The notes: generated from the sequence alone by a model not told the origin. A stretch of 64,000 nucleotides of DNA from CALDTK01 sp965215115 (GCA_965215115.1 OZ244050.1:1798001-1862000); one strand, 5' to 3'. Shown: positions 8,669 through 19,607, counted from the stretch's first letter. Translations and numbers: made by a program.

Positions 8669-10075
8669 ATGGCCCTCTCGTACGTCATCCCGCGCAAGTC
8701 CTACCGCGCCTTCGGGCTCGCGCTGTGTGCGTTCGCGGCCGTGCCCCTCGGTACGGGCTGGTACTACGGGGACGCCCTCCAGGTGAAGGGCGGGGCGGCG
8801 GTCATGCTCCTGGGAATGGTTTTGGCGAAAGCCGGACCGCAGCTCCCGCCCGCCGCCGCCCAAACCGCGCTGCACGGCACTAATCTCCTCACCATGGTGG
8901 TGGCCAGCCTCACGATGCCTTACGGCAGCATAACCGGCACCATGTTCATGGCCTTCGCGCTGAGTTCGGTGGGCCTGGCGGTGCGCAACTTCATCGCCTA
9001 TGCCGTGGTAGGCCTCGGGGCCGCACTCGTCTGCGTGACGCCTTACCTCGGGGCGGGGACGAGCCCGGTGCCGCCCAATGTCAGTATTTTCGGGATCCTC
9101 GGACTGTACGCGTTGTTTGCCATTGGCGCCGTCGGGGCCGACCGCCGCCGCAGCGCCCGCTCGGCCGAGCGCCTACTGCTCGCCGGAGCCGAACTGCGAC
9201 ACGACCACCAGCGCCTGCTCGCCGGCCGCGACGCCCTGCGCGAGAGCCGCCGCGAATTGGAGGTGTACAGTACACAACTCGAGGACCAGCTCCGGCGCGA
9301 GCGCCACACCACCGCCCAGCTCGCGGCCAAACGCTCCGATGAGCAGGAGCTCGTGCGCGCCATCCACCACGACCTCCGCGAGCCCCTGCGCTCGATCGTG
9401 TCGTTTAGCCAGCTCATCCTCCGCACCCTCGGCGCGCGCTCCGATGCCGGTCGCGCCCCCGAGTTCATGGCCTTCGCCCGCGACGGTGGCCTGCGCATGA
9501 CGCGCCTCCTCGACGACCTCCGCGCCTACACCGCGCCGCTCGACGACCAGCGCGCACCGGAGTGGGTGGCGCTCGCGAGCGTGTGCGCCGACGTGCGCGC
9601 CAACCTCCACGACTTCATCTCCCGCAGCGGCGCCAGCGTCGAGGTCGGTCCGCTCCCGGAGGTCCGCGGCTACCCTACGCAACTCACGCAGCTCTTCCAA
9701 AACCTCGCGAGCAACGCCCTCAAGTTCGCGCGCCCGGGCGTGCCGCCGCGGATCCGGATCTCGGCCCGGGTCGCCCACGAGCAACTACAGATCGAGGTCA
9801 CCGACAACGGCATCGGGATTCCGCCGAACCAGCTCGAGAGCATCTTCGACCTCTTCCACCGCGTCGAGACCCAGGCCCCGGTCGAGGGCTCCGGCGTCGG
9901 GCTCGCGCTCTGCAAGCGCATCGCCCTCGGGCACGGCGGCCAGTTGTCCGTACGTAGCGTCCCGGGGGAGGGGAGCACCTTCGAACTGCGGCTCCCGCAC
10001 TACCGCGAGGGCGCGCGCGCGGGCGCGACAACCGCCGCCCAGCCAACCGCAGCCCACGACGCCTCACCCGCATGA
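8669..10075 (+). CDS. Membrane sensor histidine kinase
   Basis: A 468-residue orphan kinase. It has five or so membrane helices in the first 160 residues, a coiled coil around residues 165-225, and a HisKA dimerisation domain with phospho-acceptor HHDLREPLRSI near residue 232. The HATPase_c domain has N-box QNLASNALKF, G1 DNGIGIP and G2 GSGVGLALCK. The start at 8669 is chosen because the membrane domain begins there. Its stop overlaps the start of a second kinase by 4 bases. No response regulator lies nearby. Confidence 0.88.
   Translation: MALSYVIPRKSYRAFGLALCAFAAVPLGTGWYYGDALQVKGGAAVMLLGMVLAKAGPQLPPAAAQTALHGTNLLTMVVASLTMPYGSITGTMFMAFALSSVGLAVRNFIAYAVVGLGAALVCVTPYLGAGTSPVPPNVSIFGILGLYALFAIGAVGADRRRSARSAERLLLAGAELRHDHQRLLAGRDALRESRRELEVYSTQLEDQLRRERHTTAQLAAKRSDEQELVRAIHHDLREPLRSIVSFSQLILRTLGARSDAGRAPEFMAFARDGGLRMTRLLDDLRAYTAPLDDQRAPEWVALASVCADVRANLHDFISRSGASVEVGPLPEVRGYPTQLTQLFQNLASNALKFARPGVPPRIRISARVAHEQLQIEVTDNGIGIPPNQLESIFDLFHRVETQAPVEGSGVGLALCKRIALGHGGQLSVRSVPGEGSTFELRLPHYREGARAGATTAAQPTAAHDASPA
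8819..8833 (+). repeat. Mini-hairpin word GGC-GAAA-GCC
   Basis: In a membrane helix region of the first histidine kinase, read VLAKA. Confidence 0.9.
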
Positions 10076-11601
10076 CCCGAGCCGTGACCCCGCCCCCCAC
10101 CCCGGCCACCGCCGGCATCACCGAGGAGATACTGCGCGCCCGCGTCCGGAAGAGCCAACGCTCTTACTGGCTCGTGGCGGCGGGGGGGCTCACCTTCACC
10201 GTTCTCCTTTTCGTCGTCGGCGCGCAGCCCTTCCAGACCGCGCTCTCGGCCCTCGGAGGCGTCACGGCGCTGGTCTGCTTGCTGAAACTGCGCCCGGACA
10301 ACTACTCGATGCTCGACCGCGCGCTGACGGGAAGTGTGCTCCTCAACCTCACCTACATCGCGTGGGTGACGCCGCACCTGGCCACCACGATGCTGTTCGC
10401 GCCGCTGATGCTCCACGTCCTGTACTCCGAGTACGACAAGCGCTGGCGCCTCGCGGTGTTGGCCGCGACGCAAATCGGATTCGTCGTCGGGGTCGTACTC
10501 GCGGAGGGCGCCGACTACCCCACCGGCTCGGGCATGAGCTACGTGACCCTGGTCCAGATCCACTGCCTGATCGCCGGCGGGATCATCGCCCTGCTCACGG
10601 GCCTCAACCGCGAACTCAACCTGCGTACCTACCTCGGGGTCGTCGCCCAGGCCGACGTGGCCGCCGAGCAGAACGCCTCCATCGAGCGCGACAACGTGAG
10701 CCTCATCGGCCAGCGCGTCGCCCTCCAGCAGGTCCACGCCAAGATCAAGACCTCCATCGCGAGCGAGCGCGAGGTCCAGCACCGCCTCAACACCGCCCAC
10801 GAGCAACTGCGACAGTTCGCGCTGGCGGCCTCGCACGACTTGCGCGAGCCCATCCGCACCATCCGCGCCTTCACGCAGCTGGCCCAGCGCGAACTCCCCG
10901 CGGCCCTGGCCGGCGACCCCAACCTACGGGAGGATTTCGCCTTCGTGGCCACCGGGTGTTCGCACATGCAGGGGATGCTCGACCGACTGCTCGACTACCA
11001 GCGCACGGGCGAGCAGGTGCCGCCCGCGGAGTACGTCTCGGTCGCGAAACTGTGGCAGGCCTGCCTCCAGGAGGTGCTCCACGAGCGCATCGCCGCGCGG
11101 GAGGCGCACCCGGCGGATCCCGGCCCGACGGTGGCGCAGTTGCGGGCGGTGGCGCTAACCCCGTCCGGCGCCGCGATCGAGGCCTACGGTCCCGGTGGTG
11201 AGTCGCTGCCGGCGCAGGGGCTGACGGTGCGTATGCCGGCGGCTTTCGCCAAAACACTCTTCACCGAGGTGTTGCGCAATGCGCTTACTTATCACGACGG
11301 GACGCGGGCGCCGGCGGTCGGGCTCACGGTCCGTTACGAGATCGACGGCGGCTTCGCGTGCGAGGTACGCGACAATGGCATCGGCGTGGCGGCGGAGTAC
11401 CGGGAGCGGGTGTTCGCGATGTTCAAACGCCTGCACCCGCGCGAGGTCTACCCGGGGGCGGGCCTCGGGCTCTCGCTCGCGCGGCGGATCTGCACGGCGA
11501 TGGGGGCGGAGATTGGTCTCGCGGAGCCCCCCGGCGGCGTTGGGACCGTCGTGCGGATCGCGATCCCCGCCGGGGGCTACGCAGGGCCAGACGGCGGGTA
11601 G
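10072..11601 (+). CDS. Membrane sensor histidine kinase, coupled to the preceding one
   Basis: A 509-residue protein with about six membrane segments in residues 30-185, a coiled coil, then HisKA with ASHDLREPIRTI near residue 260 and HATPase_c (VLRNALTYHD, DNGIGV, GAGLGLSLARR). ATGA overlap with the upstream kinase implies coupled expression. The two paralogues share architecture but little sequence outside the catalytic motifs, so they may hetero-dimerise or feed a distant regulator (inference). A mini-hairpin copy sits at the first strand of the ATPase domain. Confidence 0.88.
   Translation: MTRAVTPPPTPATAGITEEILRARVRKSQRSYWLVAAGGLTFTVLLFVVGAQPFQTALSALGGVTALVCLLKLRPDNYSMLDRALTGSVLLNLTYIAWVTPHLATTMLFAPLMLHVLYSEYDKRWRLAVLAATQIGFVVGVVLAEGADYPTGSGMSYVTLVQIHCLIAGGIIALLTGLNRELNLRTYLGVVAQADVAAEQNASIERDNVSLIGQRVALQQVHAKIKTSIASEREVQHRLNTAHEQLRQFALAASHDLREPIRTIRAFTQLAQRELPAALAGDPNLREDFAFVATGCSHMQGMLDRLLDYQRTGEQVPPAEYVSVAKLWQACLQEVLHERIAAREAHPADPGPTVAQLRAVALTPSGAAIEAYGPGGESLPAQGLTVRMPAAFAKTLFTEVLRNALTYHDGTRAPAVGLTVRYEIDGGFACEVRDNGIGVAAEYRERVFAMFKRLHPREVYPGAGLGLSLARRICTAMGAEIGLAEPPGGVGTVVRIAIPAGGYAGPDGG
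11241..11255 (-). repeat. Mini-hairpin word GGC-GAAA-GCC
   Basis: In the second kinase just before its N-box, read AFAKT. Confidence 0.9.
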
Positions 11602-11713
11602 GCGTGGAGCTGGCTAGGAGCTGGGCGGAAGCTGGGCGGGATCGGGCGACGACTGGGCTTTGTTGGCGCGGTAGCCTGCACTACCTTCCCACTGCCCTAA
11701 GCCACCAGCGACT

Positions 11714-12622
11714 ATGAGATTTACCTTCCTCCTCGCCCTACCCCTCCTGCTGCTCTCCTGCCGGGACAAGGGACTCTCCAGGACCGATACAGGTTCGACC
11801 GGCACGACCGGCACCGCCCTCTCGACCGAGAAATTCGGCGGCCTGGCCCTCTACAGCGTCCGCGACGCCATGGGCGAGGATCCGAAGGGTACGCTGCGCA
11901 AGGTCGCCGCGATGGGCTACACGTCCATCGAGGCGGCCGGCTACGAGGATGGGAAGTTTTACGGCATGGCCCCCGCCGAATTCAAGGCTTTCCTCCGGGA
12001 GGTGGGCCTGCGCCCGATCAGCACCCACATGGGGATGGCCACCACGGACAACGCCGCCCGCCTCGCCGCCGACGCGAAGGCCGCCGGCTTCGAGTACTTC
12101 GTGATCCCCGTGCCGCCGATGGGGGCCTTCGGGTACGACGCGGCGGCGCGCAAGCTGAGCATGACGCAGCCGATCGCGACCGTGATGGCGAACATCAACG
12201 CGATTGCCGCGGCCGTGGACGCCGCCGGGCTCGAGTGCCTGTACCACAATCACGACTTCGAGTTCAAGCCCGACGACAGTGGCGTGGTCCCGATCGAGTA
12301 CTTCCTCGCGAACTCCGACCCGCGGACGCTTAACTTCCAGATGGACCTGTTCTGGGTCACGAAGGCCGGCGCCGACCCGGTGGCGTACTTCGGCGAGTAC
12401 CCCGGGCGCTGGAAGGCGTGGCACGTCAAAGACATGGACGCGGAGGGCCGCTTCGCGCCCGTGGGCACGGGCAGCATCGACTTCGGGCGCATCCTGGCGG
12501 CCAAGAAGAAGGCCGGGATGGAGTTCTACCTCGTGGAGCAGGACCAGACCTTCGGCGGGCAGACCCCCCTGGAGGCCGTGGCGGTGAGTCGGGGGAATTT
12601 GGGGGGGATCGGGTTTGAGTGA
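11714..12622 (+). CDS. Sugar phosphate isomerase/epimerase-like lipoprotein (xylose-isomerase TIM barrel)
   Basis: A 302-residue protein. The N-terminal lipoprotein signal has lipobox LLLLSC, then a linker rich in Thr/Gly, then an AP-endonuclease-2/xylose-isomerase-like TIM barrel. Metal-ligand candidates are seen in YHNHDFEF, MDLFWV, WHVKDMD and VEQDQ. Such lipidated forms are common in Bacteroidota and are presumed to process sugars in the envelope. The substrate is unknown. Confidence 0.85.
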   Translation: MRFTFLLALPLLLLSCRDKGLSRTDTGSTGTTGTALSTEKFGGLALYSVRDAMGEDPKGTLRKVAAMGYTSIEAAGYEDGKFYGMAPAEFKAFLREVGLRPISTHMGMATTDNAARLAADAKAAGFEYFVIPVPPMGAFGYDAAARKLSMTQPIATVMANINAIAAAVDAAGLECLYHNHDFEFKPDDSGVVPIEYFLANSDPRTLNFQMDLFWVTKAGADPVAYFGEYPGRWKAWHVKDMDAEGRFAPVGTGSIDFGRILAAKKKAGMEFYLVEQDQTFGGQTPLEAVAVSRGNLGGIGFE

Positions 12623-12978
12623 ACTGGCCTAACGCGCCAATGGGGCAGGGGCCCCGCTGGGGAGTCGGTGACTTGCGGTAGTGCCACCGGGAGAACTCCA
12701 CGCAACGGGAGCGATGCTGGCCGGGCGAGGGCCTCGATCGTCGTCGGGTGGGTCACGTGCCGGTGGTTTTGGTACACCCCGCAGAAGTGTGCACGAAGCA
12801 TTTGTCGGACCACTACACGTGGCAGGGGGCGAACCGTAGCGGGCCGTTGGTTTACCGGATTGTGAAAAATTCATGAAAATATTGACATCGGGCTTGAAAA
12901 GGTGCGGCGAGCGCTCTATTTTGGCGGTCAAACATCACGCTTGATGAGGTGATGGGTGTCTAACAAAAACGGCTGCTC
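12623..12978. other. Intergenic stretch with a drop in GC
   Basis: 356 bases without a convincing gene. The left part is GC-rich. From about 12855 the sequence becomes AT-rich and leads into the low-GC gene pair. A possible Bacteroidota-type promoter is listed separately. No strong hairpin terminator follows the isomerase-like gene. Confidence 0.5.
12894..12923 (+). promoter_or_regulatory. Possible Bacteroidota promoter (TTG N20 TATTTTG)
   Basis: TTG at 12894-12896 lies 20 bases before TATTTTG at 12917-12923. This approximates the TTTG / TAnnTTTG -33/-7 pattern of Bacteroidota. It lies about 55 bases before the next start codon. Supported by pattern and position only. Confidence 0.3.
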
Positions 12979-13677
12979 ATGACTCTCGCTCGATTCAGTC
13001 CAGTCTCTCTAGACTTCCTTTGCCAGATGGCAGATTACGAGTTCGCGGGGCAGACTAGAGTTGTAGTAGCGGCTATTCAGAAGCAAGGTTGTGATAGAGG
13101 ATATAACGTCTATCAGTCTGTTACACTTGGTTCGAGCGGCGGTCCCGACGGTGGGCCGTTCACCTACTTATGGGAAGCTTCGCCATCGCCTTCCGGACCT
13201 TGGGCGACCGTATCTACATTAAGTGGGAACTGGTTCTATCCCCGTGCACCAAATACGGGAGTTGAGTACCTGCGCCTTACAATTACGAACAGCTCTGGAT
13301 TTACTACAAGCGGGACGAGAGTTTTATCCTACTGTGAAATGGATTACCCTCTCGAGCCTGCACGTTACCGTCCTAGCACGGCGAAGGCCGACTATGAGGC
13401 AAAAGTAAGCATCTCGAGCCACGTGATTGAGGCTACTCTTCATCTGACTGATTTCCATCTGACTAAAACAAGCACACTACCTGAACCACAGGTCAAGTAC
13501 AGTTGGTCTGTAAGTGATGCGCTCGGCAGGACCGTAATTAAGACCGAAAGCACCGCGCTCGGGGAGGTGGGGCTCATACCGACCACCGGCCTCTCACCAG
13601 GCCAGTACTTCCTTACGGCTCGTAGCGACGGAGGAGACATACTACACCACCAGCCACTCCTGGCCTTAAGCCAGTAG
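12979..13677 (+). CDS. Beta-rich surface-type protein, no signal peptide seen
   Basis: 232 residues. The middle (VTLGSSGGPDGGPFTYLWEASPS) resembles an Ig-like/PKD module of large adhesins. The end (SWSVSDALGRTVIKTE, LSPGQYFLTARSDG) resembles a T9SS C-terminal domain. There is no N-terminal signal, so this may be the 3' part of a larger lost gene or have a wrong start. Codon use is clearly poorer in GC than neighbours, which suggests transfer. It sits 11 bases before the next gene. Confidence 0.5.
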   Translation: MTLARFSPVSLDFLCQMADYEFAGQTRVVVAAIQKQGCDRGYNVYQSVTLGSSGGPDGGPFTYLWEASPSPSGPWATVSTLSGNWFYPRAPNTGVEYLRLTITNSSGFTTSGTRVLSYCEMDYPLEPARYRPSTAKADYEAKVSISSHVIEATLHLTDFHLTKTSTLPEPQVKYSWSVSDALGRTVIKTESTALGEVGLIPTTGLSPGQYFLTARSDGGDILHHQPLLALSQ

Positions 13678-13688
13678 CCACTGTGATT

Positions 13689-14558
13689 ATGGATAAGCAC
13701 TATATTGTTTACGGTGTAACGCTCATCGTGTTGCTTTTGCAGGTCTGTGGAGTAGAAGCACAAACTCTGCCGTTTGAGCTTCAGGTGGGCAAACCCTTTA
13801 CCTACGTTCCGGACGAGTTAGTGCCCGATAGTGTCAGCGATGATGCTGCCCGGAGAGAGACAATGCGGAAAGAGGTTTTTGGCAACCGCGAAGTCCGTTA
13901 CATTTGGCGTATTTATTGGCATTATGAGCTTATTGATACATCCGCCGACACTATTCGAGTCGACTTGATCCGCGACCCTGGGGTGGTAGAGACAGTCACT
14001 TTTGCGCATACCTTCAAAAGTAACTACGTAAATATTCCGGCTTACCAGAGCATTCTGGGGTCAAATTGCGTTGAATACCCTTATGCTTCACTCTCTATTT
14101 CGTTTTACGATGAGACGAAGGACGAGGATCGGCCGGGATCGAGCGACTCCTCGTGGATCGGTAGCGTTAAGCACGCTCCGGTGGGCTACCTTTTCCGGGA
14201 AGGTCGCCGCGGCCAACGTCGATGGGGCTACTTCGTGCAGTTTGTCGATTCAATCTCCCATCCCCCGGTGAAAGTGAGTACAAAAGACCTATTGAAAGTC
14301 GAAGCGCCGCGGGTCTTCCCAAATCCAGCGAACGATCGAGTTAGCTTCGAACTGCCTCCAGGCTGGGGCGGAACCCCTGGAGAACTCGTCTTCTATTCTA
14401 CTTCGGGAAGTAGGGTGCGCACAGAGCAAACCGTCTGGGTAGGTGATGGCGCCCGGCACGACATCGATATATCTACTCTAGCGGCGGGCACCTACATGGT
14501 CAATGTGCGGCAAAATAGTAGCCGAGAGTGGACCTCGTTCACCTTTACCAAACTGTAA
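13689..14558 (+). CDS. Secreted protein with T9SS type A sorting domain, low GC
   Basis: About 290 residues. A hydrophobic signal (YGVTLIVLLLQVCGVEA) follows ATG 13689; GTG 13683 is an alternative start. The mature part is acidic with no catalytic motif. A classic T9SS domain begins VFPNPANDRVSFELP near residue 215 and ends WTSFTFTKL. It forms a low-GC pair with the gene before it. Confidence 0.75.
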   Translation: MDKHYIVYGVTLIVLLLQVCGVEAQTLPFELQVGKPFTYVPDELVPDSVSDDAARRETMRKEVFGNREVRYIWRIYWHYELIDTSADTIRVDLIRDPGVVETVTFAHTFKSNYVNIPAYQSILGSNCVEYPYASLSISFYDETKDEDRPGSSDSSWIGSVKHAPVGYLFREGRRGQRRWGYFVQFVDSISHPPVKVSTKDLLKVEAPRVFPNPANDRVSFELPPGWGGTPGELVFYSTSGSRVRTEQTVWVGDGARHDIDISTLAAGTYMVNVRQNSSREWTSFTFTKL

Positions 14559-14717
14559 GCCGTTTCGTCCCCAACCACTTCTTTTCAGCTAGGTCCCGCT
14601 GCGTTCCCTCGGTATTGACCAGCGTCATGCGTGTAGGTCCCGTCGGCGAGTTCGATCGCCTCGCAGCCTGCGCAAAGGCAAGATTGGCTAACCTCCTTTG
14701 ATTACGCGAAGCTCGAC

Positions 14718-16712
<1,995 letters not shown>

Positions 16713-16733
16713 GAGGCGGAAGGTAGTCACCGC

Positions 16734-17267
16734 CTATCCCCCGGTGGCGTAGTCGAGGATGGCGCGATTCCCCGTGCCCCAGCGCACCTCCTGGCGCCAG
16801 CCGCTGATGCGCCAGCCCTCGGGCGTGCGGCGGCAACTGTGCACGTACATCCCCTTCTGCACGAAGGTGGGCGCGCCGTCGGGGTTGGCGAGGAAGTGCG
16901 AGGCCTGGAAATGCGTGAGCGCCTCGGCGGTGTCCCCGTGCACGGTCACCGCGTCGACGCTCAATAAATGGTGGGTCGAGTCGTACGGCTCGAAGCTCTT
17001 GCGCGCCACCGGCACCCAGGCGGCCACGGGCACGGGGGCCGGTGGCGAGGGCGCCGTGCGGGGGTCCAAATTCACGTCGACGGTTTCGGTAAAGAGATTG
17101 CCGAACAGGTCCCAGTCCCGGTAGTCGATCGCGACCGCGAAGGCCTTCACGAGACACTCGATGTCTAGGTGGTCGGAGAGCGCCACGGCCGTCCGGGGTG
17201 CGCCCGGCAGGTGAACGGGGATGGGAGCGGTCCCGGCGGGCGCCTCCGGTTTGGCTGGCATTGACAT
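16734..17267 (-). CDS. SnoaL-like (NTF2-fold) protein
   Basis: About 177 residues of the SnoaL_4 type. The motif LVKAFAVAIDYRDWDLF is followed by FTETVDVN, then THHLLSVDAVTV and HFQASHF, with the C-terminal WRISGWRQEVRW strand typical of these cones. ATG 17267 is chosen over an upstream GTG. It ends 22 bases before the acs start on the same strand and may share its transcript. The ligand is unknown. Confidence 0.75.
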   Translation of the reverse strand: MSMPAKPEAPAGTAPIPVHLPGAPRTAVALSDHLDIECLVKAFAVAIDYRDWDLFGNLFTETVDVNLDPRTAPSPPAPVPVAAWVPVARKSFEPYDSTHHLLSVDAVTVHGDTAEALTHFQASHFLANPDGAPTFVQKGMYVHSCRRTPEGWRISGWRQEVRWGTGNRAILDYATGG

Positions 17268-17365
17268 CGAGGTAGAATTTTTCTGCGTAACCACCGCGCT
17301 CGTGGCCGTGTGCGAGCGTGACCACTTACCAAGGCCAAAATGTTTAAGGGGGCGTTGTTAGGGCC

Positions 17366-17968
17366 ATGTCCTACGACTTCACCGCCGAACTGCGCCTGAC
17401 TGCGGCTTTCGCCAAAACCCGCCCCGCCAGTCCCCTCGCCCTCGGGATCACCTTCCGGGACTACCCCGAGTTCGTGACCCGGGCCGAACTGCGGATCGTC
17501 GGCGAGAAGGGCGCCGTGGAGGCCATGATCCTCGCGCAGGACTTCTTCGCCGGCAGGCTCCGCCCGGAGATGGTCTTCGACGGGGCGGTCGGCGGCCAGG
17601 CCGTGGCGCGCGGCATCGTCACCGCCGTGGCGAACGAGGCGCTGGCCCTCGGCGAGGGCACCCACCCCGACAGCGTCAACCTCCACCGCTACCCGGCCGA
17701 CATCCGCGCCCGCATCGACGCCGACTTCGGCCCCCGGGCCGCGATCGCCTTCCGCGAAATCCAGGAGGCCATCGGCCAAACCCCCTCCGTGCGCCAGCCC
17801 CGCATCATCCGCGGCATCGTCTGGCTGGCGGGCGGCGACCTCCGCGAACTAGACCTCGCCCTCGACCTGGCCGTGCGCGACTACCGCGACGTGCTCGTGG
17901 CCGCGGAGTACGCGCCCAGCCCCGACGGCGAGCCCACGCGCCTCCGCGACCTCACGCACGGCTTCTAG
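17366..17968 (+). CDS. Conserved-looking protein of unknown function
   Basis: A 200-residue soluble alpha/beta protein with no signal peptide or membrane segment. It has a balanced charge pattern and conserved-looking blocks RYPADIRARIDADFG and IIRGIVWLAGGDL, but I do not recognise the family. It is divergent from the SnoaL-like gene and followed 48 bases later by a GDPD lipoprotein gene. A mini-hairpin word encodes AFAKT near residue 14. Confidence 0.55.
   Translation: MSYDFTAELRLTAAFAKTRPASPLALGITFRDYPEFVTRAELRIVGEKGAVEAMILAQDFFAGRLRPEMVFDGAVGGQAVARGIVTAVANEALALGEGTHPDSVNLHRYPADIRARIDADFGPRAAIAFREIQEAIGQTPSVRQPRIIRGIVWLAGGDLRELDLALDLAVRDYRDVLVAAEYAPSPDGEPTRLRDLTHGF
17404..17418 (-). repeat. 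Mini-hairpin word GGC-GAAA-GCC
   Basis: In the unknown gene at 17366, read AFAKT. Confidence 0.9.
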
Positions 17969-18016
17969 CTAATCAGCTACCCGCCCCCGCCGCTACAATA
18001 ATCTAATCTTTACGCC

Positions 18017-18847
18017 ATGAAGCCACGCCAGCTCATCATCGCCACCGCCCTCACCCTCCTCGCGACCACCCTGCTGCTGTCCTGCCTACCCCCGGACCGC
18101 CGCGCCACCCGAACCACCCCCGCCATGACCTTCGCCGACAACCCCGTCGTCGCCCACCGCGGCGCCTGGAAGGCCCGGGGCCTCCCCGAAAACTCGATCG
18201 CCGCCCTACGGCACGCCATCGCGCTCGGGTGCACCGGCGCCGAGTTCGACGTCTGGATGACGGCCGACGACACCCTCGTCGTCAACCACGACGCCGAGCA
18301 CGCCGGCCGCGCGATCGAGGAGAGCACCTACGCCGACTTGGTCGAGACCCCGCTGGCGAACGGGGAGCGCCTGCCGACCTTGCGGGAGTACTTGCTGGAG
18401 GGCTTGCGCCAAAACCCACGCACGCGGCTCGTCTGCGAGCTCAAGCCCTCCGGCGTGAGCGAGGCGCGCAGCGTCGCGCTCGCCCGCCGCGCCGTGGCCC
18501 TCGTGGCCGCGACCGGCGCCCGCGCCCAGACCATGTACATCAGCTTTAGCTACCCGATTTGCCTGGAGATCGGGCGCCTCGACGCGGACGCCCACGTCGA
18601 GTACCTCGAGGGCGACAAGGACCCCACCCAGCTCCACGCCGACGGCATCGGGGGGCTGGACTACAACTACCGCGTCTTCCGCGAGCATCCCGAGTACATC
18701 CCCGCCGCCAAGCGCCTCGGCCTCACGCTCAACGCCTGGACCGTCAACGGTGAGGAAGACCTGAAGTGGCTCATCGGGGAAGGCTTCGACGCCATCACCA
18801 CCAACGAGCCGGAGCTGGCGTTGGAGCTGTTTGCGGCGAGCAAGTGA
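18017..18847 (+). CDS. Glycerophosphodiester phosphodiesterase family lipoprotein
   Basis: A 276-residue exported protein with lipobox LLLSC near residue 23. GDPD TIM-barrel motifs are AHRGAWKARGLPENS (catalytic His and Glu pair), EFDVWMTADDTLVVNHD (metal/catalytic residues) and NAWTVNGEEDLKWL near the end. It hydrolyses glycerophosphodiesters to glycerol-3-phosphate and an alcohol, here probably in the periplasm. Confidence 0.92.
   Translation: MKPRQLIIATALTLLATTLLLSCLPPDRRATRTTPAMTFADNPVVAHRGAWKARGLPENSIAALRHAIALGCTGAEFDVWMTADDTLVVNHDAEHAGRAIEESTYADLVETPLANGERLPTLREYLLEGLRQNPRTRLVCELKPSGVSEARSVALARRAVALVAATGARAQTMYISFSYPICLEIGRLDADAHVEYLEGDKDPTQLHADGIGGLDYNYRVFREHPEYIPAAKRLGLTLNAWTVNGEEDLKWLIGEGFDAITTNEPELALELFAASK
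18401..18415 (-). repeat. Mini-hairpin word GGC-GCAA-GCC
   Basis: In the GDPD gene, read GLRQN. Confidence 0.9.
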
Positions 18848-18917
18848 GGCTGGGCGCGGACACGTCGGCCAACGCCCGGCGTTCCGAACCACCCTCCTCC
18901 GTAGCGAGCCGGAGAGC

Positions 18918-18932
18918 GTTTTGCCGAAAGGC
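18918..18932 (+). repeat. Mini-hairpin word GCC-GAAA-GGC
   Basis: Intergenic between the GDPD and ssb 3' ends. Confidence 0.9.
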
Positions 18933-18976
18933 CGACTCACATTGACGAGGCCGTGGACACGGACGCCACCCACGCC

Positions 18977-19402
18977 CTAGAACGGCAGCCCGCTCTCGTC
19001 ATCGCCCCCGTAGCTCGCGCCCGAGAGGTTCCCGTCTTTGTCGGAGACGAGTTCGACCTGCGCCTTGCGCTCGCTGTAGCGCTGTAGCTTCTCGAACGCG
19101 GTCACGACGATCTCCACGCTCTCGCGCTTCTCGCCGGCCTTGGTCTCGTAGGTGCGGCACTCGAGCTCGCCGGTGACGAGGACGCGGTCGCCCTTACCGA
19201 GCAGTTGCACCATCCGCTCGCCGGTGCGGCCCCAGGCCCTGAGGCGGAACCACTGCGTATCGTCGACGTAGTTGCCGCTGGCGTCTTTGTAGCTCTTCCT
19301 GACGGCGAGGCTCACGGTGGCGACGGCGCGGTCGCTGGCGAACTGGCGGGTTTCGGGGGCGGCACCGAGGTGGCCGGAGAGGATGACGGTGTTGTGGATC
19401 AT
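18977..19402 (-). CDS. ssb: Single-stranded DNA-binding protein
   Basis: A 141-residue OB-fold protein, MIHNTVILSGHLGAAPETR at the N-terminus, WFRLRAWGRTGERM and GDRVLVTGELECRTYETKAG in the core, and the acidic tail ending DESGLPF. That tail is the docking peptide for replication and repair partners. ATG 19402 gives the normal length. SSB coats ssDNA in replication, repair and, in competent bacteria, during uptake. The only GTAA-loop copy of the mini-hairpin lies 11-25 bases upstream of this start. Confidence 0.95.
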   Translation of the reverse strand: MIHNTVILSGHLGAAPETRQFASDRAVATVSLAVRKSYKDASGNYVDDTQWFRLRAWGRTGERMVQLLGKGDRVLVTGELECRTYETKAGEKRESVEIVVTAFEKLQRYSERKAQVELVSDKDGNLSGASYGGDDESGLPF

Positions 19403-19412
19403 GGTACGAAGT

Positions 19413-19427
19413 GTTTTGGCGTAAGCC
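19413..19427 (+). repeat. Mini-hairpin word GGC-GTAA-GCC
   Basis: Intergenic, 11 bases before the ssb start; the only GTAA loop. Confidence 0.85.
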
Positions 19428-19506
19428 GGATGAAGGGGTACGACGGTTTGGAGTCGTTGACGGTGCAAACATGGGGGGAGGATGTACCAGTGATTCCCAT
19501 CATAAG

Positions 19507-19528
19507 CACTTACTTACGTAAGTAAGTG
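19507..19528. promoter_or_regulatory. Perfect 22-base palindrome upstream of ssb
   Basis: CACTTACTTAC followed by its exact reverse complement GTAAGTAAGTG. It is AT-rich in a GC-rich surrounding, 105 bases before the ssb start, with no T-run after it. An operator is more likely than a terminator. Confidence 0.5.
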
Positions 19529-19590
19529 TTTGCAAACGGCTCCTGGAGGCGGTCCCTTTCGAGCGCTGCTGATGGCTACGCTTGGACAGG

Positions 19591-19605
19591 GGCTTTCGCC
19601 AAAAC
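19591..19605 (-). repeat. Mini-hairpin word GGC-GAAA-GCC
   Basis: Two bases beyond the stop of the membrane protein gene at 19608. Confidence 0.9.
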
Positions 19606-19607
19606 CC

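Noticed and set aside
12768..12782. GTTTTGGTACACC resembling the mini-hairpin word
   Set aside because: It has no GNRA loop and no compatible stem.
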